A stretch of DNA of 64,000 nt from positions 2,721,317-2,785,316 of the forward strand of contig CAJSYZ010000012.1 of the NCBI GenBank assembly GCA_910574455.1, read 5' to 3'. A program made the translations under genes and the position numbers. The first letter of the stretch is position 1, and every line of letters starts with the position of its first letter. Positions 34,070 through 44,880 of the stretch are shown piece by piece. The notes under the pieces were generated by a model, which did no database searches, had not been told where the DNA came from, and was given only the letters and a program-made list of their open reading frames with translations. The stretch is from Trichaptum fuscoviolaceum. Its lineage: Eukaryota > Basidiomycota > Agaricomycetes > Hymenochaetales > Trichaptaceae.

Positions 34070-34572
34070 AACAGGTTTGTAGGCCAATTCTAATACATTG
34101 ACTGCCTTTTCCCCCGAGAAAGTCGCACCAGATGTCCCACCACCGGACGATAATACAGATGGGTTCTATCTAAGTAATAGTTTAGTAAATTGTTTGAATA
34201 CGAACATAGTAGGGTGATCTACCAGTTGGTACCCTTCGATAGACCATTTGCACCGTATCTTGGATATACTGTCACACGGTACGGCATAAGCACAGAAGCT
34301 TGGAAGTGATAGCAACCAAGACCTCAACCGCGTATCCGGTCCCGGCATGGAAGTAGGGTTGATACAGATGCATAACTCACCTATCTTTACCTAATCTAGG
34401 AGAGGCAATACCCGACACTCAGGTGTGGCTTACACACCTCAATCATCATCGTCTAGCACATTACTCTCACAAAACACACTGATATTTGTACATATGTTGC
34501 ACGTAGGTAAGGGTATATAGTCGCACCGTCAATTTTGTCTCCGCTAATCAATATAGGCTTAACATCAAACCC
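34070..34572. other. Spacer between kinase-like copies
   Basis: No gene or repeat recognised. Confidence 0.4.
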
Positions 34573-35194
34573 ATGACAGCTGCAAGGAAAATACTGGTGA
34601 GCCTGGGATGAATATCTTGTTATCAATTCTGTCCTTATTTATTACAGGCAAGCAATGATATCGTACGGCTTCATGTCGAAGGATGTACAAAGGATGGCTC
34701 AGATTATACCGAAGCCCTCGAGTTTCGCAGAATACATATACCACTTGACTTCATTGGTACGCAGAGGTGGGACGGAAAAACCCATGAGCCACGAAAGACC
34801 GTTTCCCTTGGCCCTTCGTCAATGTACCACGTGAAGTGCGATCTCGGCAATAAATTGGGTTTTGGATCGTCGGGTTTGGTCTACGAAGTTCTGGATCCGA
34901 CATTAGTGAACGAAGGAGCCCCAGCCGATGATGTGGTCATTCCTCCTCTGGTTTTCAAGATCGCAGTCCATACCAAGAAGAAAAATATCGCGCGAGAAGC
35001 ATGGTTCTACGACGAGATGCAGACTCTCCAAGGGGTAGTCATACCGCGCTGTTACGGATGGTTCGAGGCGCAGCTTCCGAAAGGCATCACTTTTGTTCCT
35101 TGGAAAGATGATGAAGAAAATCGTTTCTTCCCCAAAGACGACCCGACCAGAGAAAGATTCTTCTCAGTATGGAGACGCGGCACGTTTAATGAGG

Positions 35195-36469
35195 GCAACT
35201 AGATTTTAACATACAGATTACCGTGCTACCGCGCAGTACCGCGGGAAATTACCATGCAGTTCCGCTCGGTTCCGTCGATTTTACCGCGCACTTCAGCGCC
35301 ATTACCGTCGATATTACCGCGCAGTACCTTCCACTTTACCGCGCAGCTAATTTAGACAGTTCCTTGTAAGTAGAGCAGAAATTAGAGAAATAAAACTATT
35401 TGATAGCGCACAATACAGCAAGTGTCACAGCTTCATAAATGTAAATATCTTGCGAGTGTTATTGTCGAAGCAAAGAGAGCAGAGTGCGGCATGAGATTAA
35501 CGTCAAGTCGTTAATATCAACAATTCTTTATCTGAGAGTTCAAGTTGCTAGATATATAAAGTGCTAAGAACCGGCCCTAATTATGGGCACTTATGTTTAT
35601 GTTGAAGCAGAATACCTGTCACCCAAAATACAGTCAAGAATCATCGGATTCAATTTATAATAGGTATGGAATATAATGCACATGCTAATCCGGTATTTTA
35701 GAGACAGTGAAAGGATGGAGTTATTATTGCGGTTATTATATTTCAGGAATACCATTAGAAATGTAGTAGATCATCATTGTCGAAGCTACAAAGTCACTTT
35801 CAACTGTATTGTGTGAGTAGCTATTCTTCTCATCGCTTTCATACGTATTCTGAATTTCTCTTGACTTAAATCTACTGCACGGAACTTTCGAACATTACCG
35901 CGCAGCTACCGCGAATTCTCAGGCACAATTCAGGGTCGTGCAAGATTAACATGCAGTTCCGCGCCATTACCGTTGACTTTACCGCCCACTTCCGCGCCAT
36001 TACCATGCATTACCGTTGATTTTACCATGCTACCATTGGTTTTACCATGCCTACCGTTGATTTTACCATGCCTACCGTTGATTTTACCATGACTTCCGCG
36101 CTATTTCACGAACTTTACCGCTCTTCCATTCAACTACCGCGGACATTTACCGCGCCTACCATACAGATTACCGCCCTTCTTGTTTCTAACTGAATGCCTC
36201 TTTGACATGTTTTATTCCAGTAAATTCGGAATAATACTGAAAAATATATATCTTGTAGCATACACCCATGGGACCGTGTACGTATTTTTTTTTGTATTTT
36301 TAAAAGTTACAATAACCCGTAGAACCCTCACCAAAGAGGAGAGGGAGACGTGAGAAAGTGGAAGGAACTGCGCGGAAGTACTACTCGCGGTAATGCTCAC
36401 TATGGGCGGTAAATCGATCGATTTACCATTTACCGCGCGCGGAACCTGCATGTTAAAATCTGTAGGCCG
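35195..36469. mobile_element. Non-autonomous DNA transposon with TTACCGCGC subterminal repeats, inserted in kinase-like copy B
   Basis: About 1275 bases flanked by the direct repeat GTTTAATGAGG (35184-35194 and 36470-36480), which is single in the uninterrupted paralogue. The termini are imperfect inverted repeats sharing AGATTTTAACAT(A/G)CAG (35201-35218 and the reverse complement near 36448-36465). The outer 160 bases on the left and about 300 on the right are packed with TTACCGCGCA and TTACCGTTGATT words. The core is AT-rich and without a coding frame. The plan resembles the element at 14110-15048, with a different repeat word. Confidence 0.8.
36408..36427. repeat. Perfect 20-bp palindrome inside the transposon
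   Basis: GGTAAATCGATCGATTTACC is its own reverse complement. It sits among the right subterminal repeats. Confidence 0.85.
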
Positions 36470-36939
36470 GTTTAATGAGGATTCACGCACATTGTTGGAT
36501 CGGTTACATGATGACCGTACGGTCACGTTCATCCTTTTGGAACGACTCGGCGGTCCACTCCTTCCAGTAGGAGTCCCGATATCAAAAGAGATACGGTAAG
36601 CTCAGATAGCCTCCACTTTCGGTCATGATATTGAATTAATTCGGTACTTATTTCAGAGATGAAGTTGAAGATGCCTACGCCGAGCTTTCCCGTCTCCATA
36701 TCGGGCACAACAATGTCAAATACGATAATATACTGTCGGTGCTCCCGCATCCTGATGGACAACCATCCATACCCTCTAGTCACAACGGAAGAGTCTTCAA
36801 ATGTCGTATCATCGACTTCGATCTCTCAAGGAAGATTATGCAAGAGCCAGAACTTGTTTACGGCGGCATGCTAATCTCCGTAACACTGTTACTTGACAAC
36901 CTGCCTTTCAACTATTTCTATGAGCAGTCCCTCTTTTGA

Positions 36940-37825
36940 AGTAACTGCTCTAGTTCATGACAGAGCTTCATTCATGAATCTTTGAGTTGTCGATAATTGA
37001 TAGTTAAGAGTAAAGTAGTATGCGTTCTTTTAAAGATAGAAGGATGTTAGTAAAGATAAACAGTATACGAAGGACGTTACAAAGTGGTACTGATTGCACT
37101 ACTTTCCGCAGCCTAAACAGATGGGTTTCTGGCTTTAATGATGCACCGCAGAGTAAGAAAACGCAATCCGTCCAGTAAGCGAACGTCAGGCTCGCAGAGT
37201 CCAACTCTGATGAAAAGAAGTGAGTAAGTGATGAAGGTAGTGGTAGACGGGAGCGACAAAGGAGAGAGTCTCTGTGTATAAAGGCTCGTGCTTTTGCGCA
37301 AATCTGTACTTCACCCGGAGGTGGAACCTCAGGAAAGCGTTGCTAATTCGTCATTTAAGATTCGTGTTATCTGTCTAGGACAGAAAGTACCGAGATTTGT
37401 ATTAAGGTGAGCTAGCGCACAGACATGCCTAGCCATGATACATACACCCGAGACATAGCCATGTATACCTCTCTTGGTATGAAAGGCTTCTGTTTGAAGA
37501 CAAATAGTGAATGACTAGGGTGACACTGCCAGTGGAATCCGGATGCTTAATGTGTTTCGTTACTCCTGAACTCATTGTAATTTCCGCACGCTGTCGTTGC
37601 TGTGAATGTCCGGATAAAGATACATCCACGAAGGAAGCTGTAGTAAGAAATTGGACTGACAGTGTGTTGAGCGAAGCCACTCCAGAGCGACGCTAACTTG
37701 AGCAGCCACCCCGGAGTGACCCGGACTTGGAGCCGCTGAGGGGACGACGAGCATACACCCTTGCAACCATACCTTGTCAGCCATGTGAATGCCACTGCAC
37801 AAAGGTGAGGGCGGACGGGAGGACC
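36940..37825. other. Spacer up to the left arm of the inverted duplication
   Basis: No gene recognised. 37595-37800 is the inverted partner of the repeat at 32565-32745. Confidence 0.45.
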
Positions 37826-39072
37826 AGGCAGAAGTCCTAGATGACACCTGATACTTATTCTGCGGTTTCGCCAAGATAGGTGGATGCTGCTCGTCTGACA
37901 CCATTTTCCTCGCAGAGCCGGAAGCAGCAGACGCGGATCTGTCACGGCTTCTCCAAAGCCCAGCAGAGGATGAGTCGACGGGAGTAGGAGCACGAAGAGC
38001 ACTGCCGGAGGTTCGAGCACCACCGCCACCCCGATCCTGATGGGAAGGAGTGAAGGGTGCGCCACCTGTTGTCTGTGCGCGATCTCGACCTGGTACCGAA
38101 CCCGTTCCCTTCTGTCCGGAAGCGCGAGCATTGGACAATGTCTTCCCAGCGCCTGATTTATCGCCCAAGACTAGTCTGCTACCACCGGCTTGCCCTTGCG
38201 ATGCGATCATCAGTTATTGCCACAGACTCAAAGTTCAGTAGCAGGAACCTTTCTTTGTAGACGCGGGAGTCTTGGATGACGCTAGGTCCCTATTCGGCGG
38301 TTTTGCCTGAAAGACTGGCGGCGCCTCGTCTGACACCATATTTTTTGTCGGGTATGCCGCAAATGAGGCCGACCTATCACGGTTCGTGGCATGACCAGCG
38401 GAAGACGAGGCATCGGGAGTAGGAGCGCGTAGAGCACTCCCTGAGTCTCGAGGTACACCATTAGTAACCCAATCGAAAGAAGGGGGGGAGAAGGGCGCGC
38501 CGGCGTTAGTCCGTGTGCGATCTTGCCTTTGTTCCTGTCCCGGTTGTTTGTCTTCGGCTCTGGGCGGCCAACAGAAACTTTTAATAAGGAGTTCGCAATG
38601 CTCGCCCAAGGTGTGACACCCGAGGCGATTTTATCACCGCCTGATCCTAATACACAATCATAAAACAATGTGCAAGTACGGAAGACACGAACCTTTATGC
38701 GCAGAGACTAGGGTCCCAGAGGACACTTGATCGCGACTATGAGATCGAACCTGCAGAACTCGTCGTGGTAGGGTTCGCACTTTCTCTCTGGTTCAAGTTT
38801 CGTTACTGGGCCTTCCAGCCTGTCATCACGACGTGATCGTCAGTGCATCATAGTCGTCTGCATTATACACAAGAAAAACGGCGCACGGGACATCTGAGTA
38901 TATCGGGCAAACTTTAAAATAGCCCCGAACGATAGGTTCATTCTGATCGGCTGAGAACACGAGAGCCGTTAATCATCGACGTGGATCACAGTTGTGACGA
39001 AGAAAACATACCGAAACTTCTCTTCCGCTTTCGGGTAAAGGACGGCAGAGGTAGACGGGCTTGCACTGACAT
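37826..39072 (-). pseudogene. Left-arm copy of the repeat-exon disordered protein gene, frameshifted and 3'-truncated
   Basis: It begins at ATG 39072 with MSVQARLPLPSFTRKRKR, as in the right-arm copy. The third exon (about 38700-38825) has one base fewer than the right copy (GAGAGAAAGTGCG against GAGATACAAGTGCG), which puts a stop in frame. The first two repeat exons (about 38270-38640 and 37860-38200) are still easy to align to the right-arm units, including SGSALRAPTP and DRSAS blocks. The third repeat exon and the C-terminal exon are absent. Homology ends near 37820. Confidence 0.65.
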
Positions 39073-40415
39073 GACCTATTTTGAGTAGAGATAGAGGATA
39101 CGAATAAGGAGAGTGCGATGTACAGAAGCGCCTGCGCTTAAGGGAGTATAATGATAATGCGAGTGGTTGAATGAGAATAATGGAAGAAAGAGACCGGCTG
39201 AAAGAACATATTCTTCATATAGCGCGTCTCGCACTGGGATCCGTTCATCCGAACCTTCAAACAAAGAGACTGAAAGCTCAAAAGGGCGATTGATTCATGA
39301 AAGGAATATCGTCTTTCATGAACCTGCCTCTGCCACGTGTTTCACAGATCAAAGACTAGACGACATCCTTTCGTAAGCACGCCCCAGTGCAACGCGCTGG
39401 TGCACTAGAGTGCTCCCTTCCAAAGACCTTTTTCGTGTAATCAAGAAGCATATTTACGCTGCCGAAGTCCTTTTAACTGCAACAAAGGCGTGGTAATAAT
39501 TCTGGCGACCTCGAACTACGATCACCACATGTTCGTGATCCATTACATCCTCCCTCTTTACGGACATAAAAGGTTTGTCCTTTGACAAGCTGGGGCCATT
39601 GATAAGTCTGAGGTCAAAGTAGTCGACCCCTGCAATGTTGTGGAACGATAAAGATTTAATGACTGAAATACATAGCAATCGAAGTGCTCACCAACAATCA
39701 AACCTTGAACCATTGTCGTTACGCACCAAGGCTGCCGAGGGCGCCCTCCAGTGAGAGATACTCAGCATCTCTCTCTGAAAGTCCTCGAGAGTGGACAGAA
39801 AGAAATAGTTTGATGCGTGTGGGCCCCGGACAGGAAGACTTTTCCACAAACACGCCTTGAAATAAATTTTACTTCAAGGTCGTGTGCAACGTAAAATTTG
39901 CCAAAACGCTAGCTTTAGCTTCTTCCTAGCCCCAATTGTCAACATGTTCATCAGGAATGGCGAAGAATGAGGTGGTCCGAATGGCAGCAAATGAAGAAGA
40001 GAACGAGACTCAGCTTCAAAATTCGTGCCTTAGACCCAACAGGCTTCAACTTGAATCGGCGTGAGCCTGAGAAAATTATTCCATTTCAGCTTTTCACCTT
40101 CATCATCAAATTTGCATTATTGAGTCTTGACACTCTGCTCAATTCTCAATGTAATATCTGCCTCCCCGTATACCGTCCTTTTACTGGAATTTAGACATGA
40201 GACCATGCCAGCAGAGGCGGCGTACAAGCTATCAGATACGTACTGTGCATACTATGTAGTATATTCAATTTCTTACTAGCTACTTACGGTAGACATCGAA
40301 TTATATTCAGATGGATACATATACAAAACCGTTACTGTGGCTAAGTGATCTAGTAGAACACGTACATAATCTCACCTAACGAGAAATACAAAGAGATAGC
40401 AGCTACATCCAAATG
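39073..40415. other. Diverged spacer of the left arm
   Basis: Parts align in reverse to 57990-59200. A minus-strand frame at 39454-39678 corresponds to the ORF at 58659-59033 but is shorter and broken. The blocks around 39925-40050 match 58270-58380. Confidence 0.45.
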
Positions 40416-40421
40416 CAAGAT

Positions 40422-43071
40422 CTATCCAACCAAACGAAATACAAACACCCACACCACAAAAAAAATCCCACTCCCAATCACGCCCACCAGTCGCACAATT
40501 GCCCGAGATCCCGCTCCCAACCCTGCTTCCGAGCCAATCCAAGGCGGACGGCGTCTCGACAGCTCGCCCGCATTCGCATTGGGCTGCAGCCGCTGGCCAA
40601 ACAAGTTCTCCGGTATCGGTTTCGGCGTACTTTCGCCGTTAGCCATGTTCGACCCCGTCATAGGAGCGGGGTTTTGAGGAGACGTAGCGAAAGAGCTAGA
40701 CTTTGATGCCAAAGCAACTTCGGCGTGTAAGAGGTCCGCTGCATTTAATGGAACTTTGGATGCGAAGCCAATGCGCGGAGGATTAGTCGAAGGGTGCGTA
40801 ATGTTTCCATAGTAGAAAGAGGATAAGACACTTAATAAATTGAAAGTCAGTTAAGCACGAGAAATGAAGAAGCTATAAAACAAGACGCACCCTTTCAGAA
40901 ACGGATTACCCAAGCTCCAGCTATACAAGTAAGCTCCCAACTCAGGCGCATCCGTTCGAGCGAGATTCGGTGTGCACCATAGAACCTTCCCTTCCTCAAT
41001 ATCTTCAGCATAGATCGGCGAACCAAAGTCACGGGGGTCGACATCAAAGCGTTTCCCCCCAAACTCAAAGGATAGAGCCTGCGCATCGGCGCAAGGATAT
41101 GTCAGAGTGCCACCATTAACAGTAGCGTTGCCTATGGAAGTCAAGATCGTCGATATGACATCTGCCGGACCACGGATGAGCGAGTTTCCCTGGAAGAGGG
41201 CAATTTCAGTTCGAAAGATGGCTCTGAAGGGATCATAGGTAACTCACTGTATCTATTAAAGCACTCGTACCTACATCTTTCACCCCAAAGCGACTTCCTT
41301 CGAGCTTCACGCCATTGAACCAGACATCGCCCATCATTGCCTCCCATGCGTATGGATAAACCTCTTCCGGAGCCTCGAGAAGCATCGCTCCTCCTTGCGC
41401 AGGGGTGTACAGGCGAACGGGTGCCCAAGTCAGTCCGGGGCTCGAGCTATTCTTCTGACTCTGAGATGCTTTGATTCTGCCACCACTGGAGATACTCGCA
41501 GGCGCAGAAGGAGGCGACCCGCCAATTGTCAGAGTACCCCGTGCCTCCTCAGCACCATCGCTTCCGAAGACCGTCCGCTGCAGAGAGATAGAGATCTGAG
41601 GAGAAGCCATCTTCGCCATGTAGCACGGTCCTGAACCAGCAGAGCGCATAACCAGTCTCGCGATTAATGGCCCGAACTCTTCGAAGGAATCAAGGACGCT
41701 CGGCATCGGGTTCTTACCCTTTACCCCAGCCTCGTTTAACCCCATTGCCATAGAAGGACGCGTGCCAAATTCAATCGTTCTTGTGTCCGTCTCCTCAGCA
41801 TAGTCCTGGCCACTACCGCCTTGCTCATCACCTTCGCTATCCTCGTTTTGGCTGCCTTGATCGTACGAGCTCTGCGAACCAGGAACCTGAGGGAGACGAC
41901 GACTACTAGCAGATGCGGCCTGATGTGACCGCTTGTAGGTTGGTGATACTGTGCTCCGGACGTGCGACGTCGCTGAAGAGGGAAGATACGTATACCCAGC
42001 GAGCTGAGCCGAGTACAGCTCGTTCCATAGCATGCTTTGAAGTAGTGAGATTAGTCGAACATGTGGAGAGAAGCAACAACGTTGTGAATGCACCTGCTTA
42101 TTGGAAATCCGAGCCCAAATATACCAGCAGCCCCAGTCTCAAGTACGGAGGTATTCGTATAGTCAATGGCAGCGAAGAACTGGTTCTGTTCAATTGCAGG
42201 GTCAATCCAGGTTTCTTCCATGCCTACAAGGAAACGAAGGAAGAGTTCCGACAAGTGTACTCACCTCCATGTCAACACCTGCATCCAACACGCCCACCCG
42301 ATCTCGTGCCACAACACCCTCAGCTCGCGTTCCGGTCATAGAGTCGCCATAAACAAGCCTAGCAATCAATCCACGCACTCGTGTATGGAGGAGGGCGGAG
42401 ATGGGATAAAGGGACAATGCAGTAGAGGGCGAATCTGAATGTGAATGGTCGCCTTCAGTCTGACTCGAGTAACTTCTGCCAAAGCTCTTTTTACATGCGG
42501 GTGGCTGAGATGCGTCTGTGAGCGCCCACATATCGGAAGAGCCAGTATCTGAGAGGAATAGCAGATCAAAAATAGCAAGGATAAGAGAAGATAGGAACGC
42601 ACCTAAGACGAGTGGCGTCGAGATGTCGCCAATTTTGACGAGAAGGTTGTACGTTCTGCAATGACAAATGTCCATCAGTATACCAGAGACACGGTAATAG
42701 ACAACATACATGTCCTGCACGTCTCTCAACGCCACTAACTCGAACTCCTCATTCCCTCTTTCATTAACCTTCCGCTCTGCATCACGGCCCGAACCCAAGC
42801 CAACTGATGGTTTCGGTCTTACTCTCCGGACAAGTGGTAGGTGCACGGCGCCGTCCATCTCGATGACTTTTTCCTTTACACGTAATTGTGTTGAAAGGTT
42901 CTCAAGAGAGCGAGTTGAGGTTTCAGAAGGGTAATCCGGGATCAGGGCTGGTTGAACTGAGTAAGCATGCACTCCAGGTACTGCTACGCATGAAAGCAGT
43001 AGGCAAGTTGCGATGCTTCGGGAAACAGCAATACTTGAGCAAGCATTCCGACACTTCTCTAGAAGACGCAT
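40422..43071 (-). CDS. Pepsin-type (A1) aspartic protease, left-arm copy, membrane-anchored
   Basis: The gene has the same seven-exon plan as the right copy (55333-57970). It starts at ATG 43071 (MRLLEKCRNA, signal peptide to about residue 36); exon 1 ends at 42710 before a GTATGT donor, and the stop is at 40422. The first active-site motif is DTGSSDMW, formed at an exon junction. The second is the LIDTGNSLIRGP stretch, split by an intron between DT and G. A long Ser/Gly-rich insertion follows the N-lobe (around 41770-41940). The C-terminus is hydrophobic (VRLVGVIGSGIFFVVWVFVF), as in GPI-anchored or membrane-bound fungal aspartic proteases (yapsin-like placement). It differs from the right copy by three extra codons in exon 1 and a small number of substitutions. 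No frame damage was seen. Confidence 0.88.
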
Positions 43072-43719
43072 TGTGTACGTGATGGTAGTGGATGTCAGGA
43101 GCAAGACGATCAGGAGAGGGGCGTGGCACGATTCCGAGAGAACGTGGTCTTGACCAGCAGGAGCCACTTTACAGAAGGAATATGGACTCGAGATTGCTCT
43201 CAATGGTGAAGGTTTCATAAAGGGTGGATACAGGACATTGTCAACGAGAGGACGAGAGGATGAGAGTCAAGTGGACGAAGCTGTCCTAGTACTTGATTTG
43301 TTGTTTAGTTATGGACCAGTACGTGATAGTCCACTGATGCACGTGAATAACTTATTTCTTCGGTGCATCGAATAACACAACGCTGGCATAGTTGATAATC
43401 TCCTGAGGATTAATCATCAATATTGCGCAGGATGAAGATTAAACCCAATTTACTGCAATTTTAGCCAAGATATGAAGAGTTGCAGTATTTGAGCTCGGCA
43501 ATGATGAAAGGCGAGAACTTAAGCTTGAAGACGGTCTCTGACTAAGAACCGAAGCTGACTTTATAGTGTACAGTCCTAAAGTTGGCGGTAAAAAATAGGA
43601 GATGAGAGCTAGCTTCAAGTTTAGGGTCGTCATGGAGACTTCAAGTTGTTGAAAAAAATTGGTTCCCACGGGTGAAATACCTCAGGCTGAACGTTGAGCT
43701 TCTCATTTTACTTTACTCA

Positions 43720-43965
43720 CTAACTCATGAACAATGATTTCCAGCTCAGCAAATCTGAAGGCTCCTTGAATTCCACTTTGATTAACGAAGGACTGTTATT
43801 AAACTGCAATTCTTGAGCCGTGGTCGGCATTCCACTATAAAGCTCTGGTGCGAACGGAGGTCGTCCTCTTCGTCTCTTATCTCGTAAAAGATCTGCTGCT
43901 CCCCTTTCTAGACTGATTTCAGAAATGCGAAAATCGCATGTGTCCGATGCAGTGCAGCAATGCAT
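43720..43965 (-). CDS. Small conserved ORF with AT-hook-like core, left copy
   Basis: 81 codons, almost unchanged in the inverted copy at 54439-54684. The basic core DKRRRGRPPF resembles an AT-hook (RGRP flanked by basic residues), a minor-groove DNA-binding motif. It may be an exon of a larger gene or simply part of the near-identical block. Conservation between the copies is not evidence of selection here, because non-coding sequence nearby is equally conserved. Confidence 0.3.
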   Translation of the reverse strand: MHCCTASDTCDFRISEISLERGAADLLRDKRRRGRPPFAPELYSGMPTTAQELQFNNSPSLIKVEFKEPSDLLSWKSLFMS

Positions 43966-44880
43966 AGTTCACCACGGATCGCTGAAGCCTCTCCTCAGCA
44001 TCGGGAGTCGGGACTATCGTGGCACCTCTGTATAGCTGGTACATGAAATTCATCTACGGCCATACGTCGTCTATCTAAGCCTTAGGTTAGTATTGCCCAT
44101 ATCCAGTATCTTTGCCTCTCACCTCATCATCTCTCCACTCTCTGCAACACCACCCCCAGCGACAGCGTCGCTTCCGACGAAGGGCTGAGTTGCAAAAGAC
44201 AACAATCTCGCAAGCGCTCACGGATGATCTCGAGAAGTACATGCAACTCAAGTATACATATCAGTTGATTCTCCCAGTGCAATCTGATTGAGGAGCTTAT
44301 CCCTCAGGCTGGCCTATCACTGTGCATGTCAGCTTAAAGCTCTATCCCGTCCAGTTTGGCGGATCTTCGGCTAACTCGCCATGCAACAGAGCATGCGACA
44401 ATGCGCAGAGTCTTATGACTGTTCCGCGATGCAGCATTCGACTTCAGAGCTATATGATACGTCTGTCCTTTTTCTATTCTCGGCGATCGTCTGACTAACA
44501 TTGATCCTTACGGAGATCATACAGAATTTGCAATAATGTTCGGGATGCTGAATGTGGTGTAAAGCAACATTATGAATGGCAAGGAACGATTACACACGAA
44601 CTTCTCAACCATCCTATTCTTTCAGGCGGCCTTCCCCTCGCAACTCCACCCCCATCCGGGCAAAGGACTCACCAAATTATGCATCATAGTAGTATCCCAA
44701 GTTAGGTGCCAACCAATCATGCGGAGCGGAACACTGGCAGAGCGGATAATGTGATACTTCACTCAAGTCAAAGTTACAGATGAGTACATTCTTCAATTGT
44801 ATAGCAAGTTCCTTATATCTTTATTCTACGCTTGTTACTCTATCAGCTTATAGCTACGTTCACAACACGCTTCTTATCCA

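Larger units (their letters stand above)
34573..36939 (+). pseudogene. Kinase-like protein, copy B, split by a transposon
   Basis: Exon 1 is 34573-34596. Exon 2 starts at 34648 and is cut at about 35194 by an inserted element; it resumes at about 36470 and ends at 36595. Exon 3 is 36657-36939. With the insert removed the frame would be open and parallels copy A closely, for example the shared AREAWFYDEMQTLQGVVIPR. The catalytic-loop position is IGHNNVKYDNIL, again Asn for Asp, but the DFD (IIDFDLSRKI) is kept. Inside the element the frame stops within four codons. I describe the break only and do not reconstruct the product. Confidence 0.75.
40416..44590 (-). repeat. Near-identical inverted block, left copy
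   Basis: It matches 53806-57976 in reverse over about 4.17 kb with only scattered base changes and a few short indels. Examples are 9 bases in protease exon 1 and 7 bases opposite 54171. Identity drops abruptly at both ends: 13 bases beyond the protease stop on one side, and at the GGCAAGGAACGAT word on the other. Confidence 0.85.
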
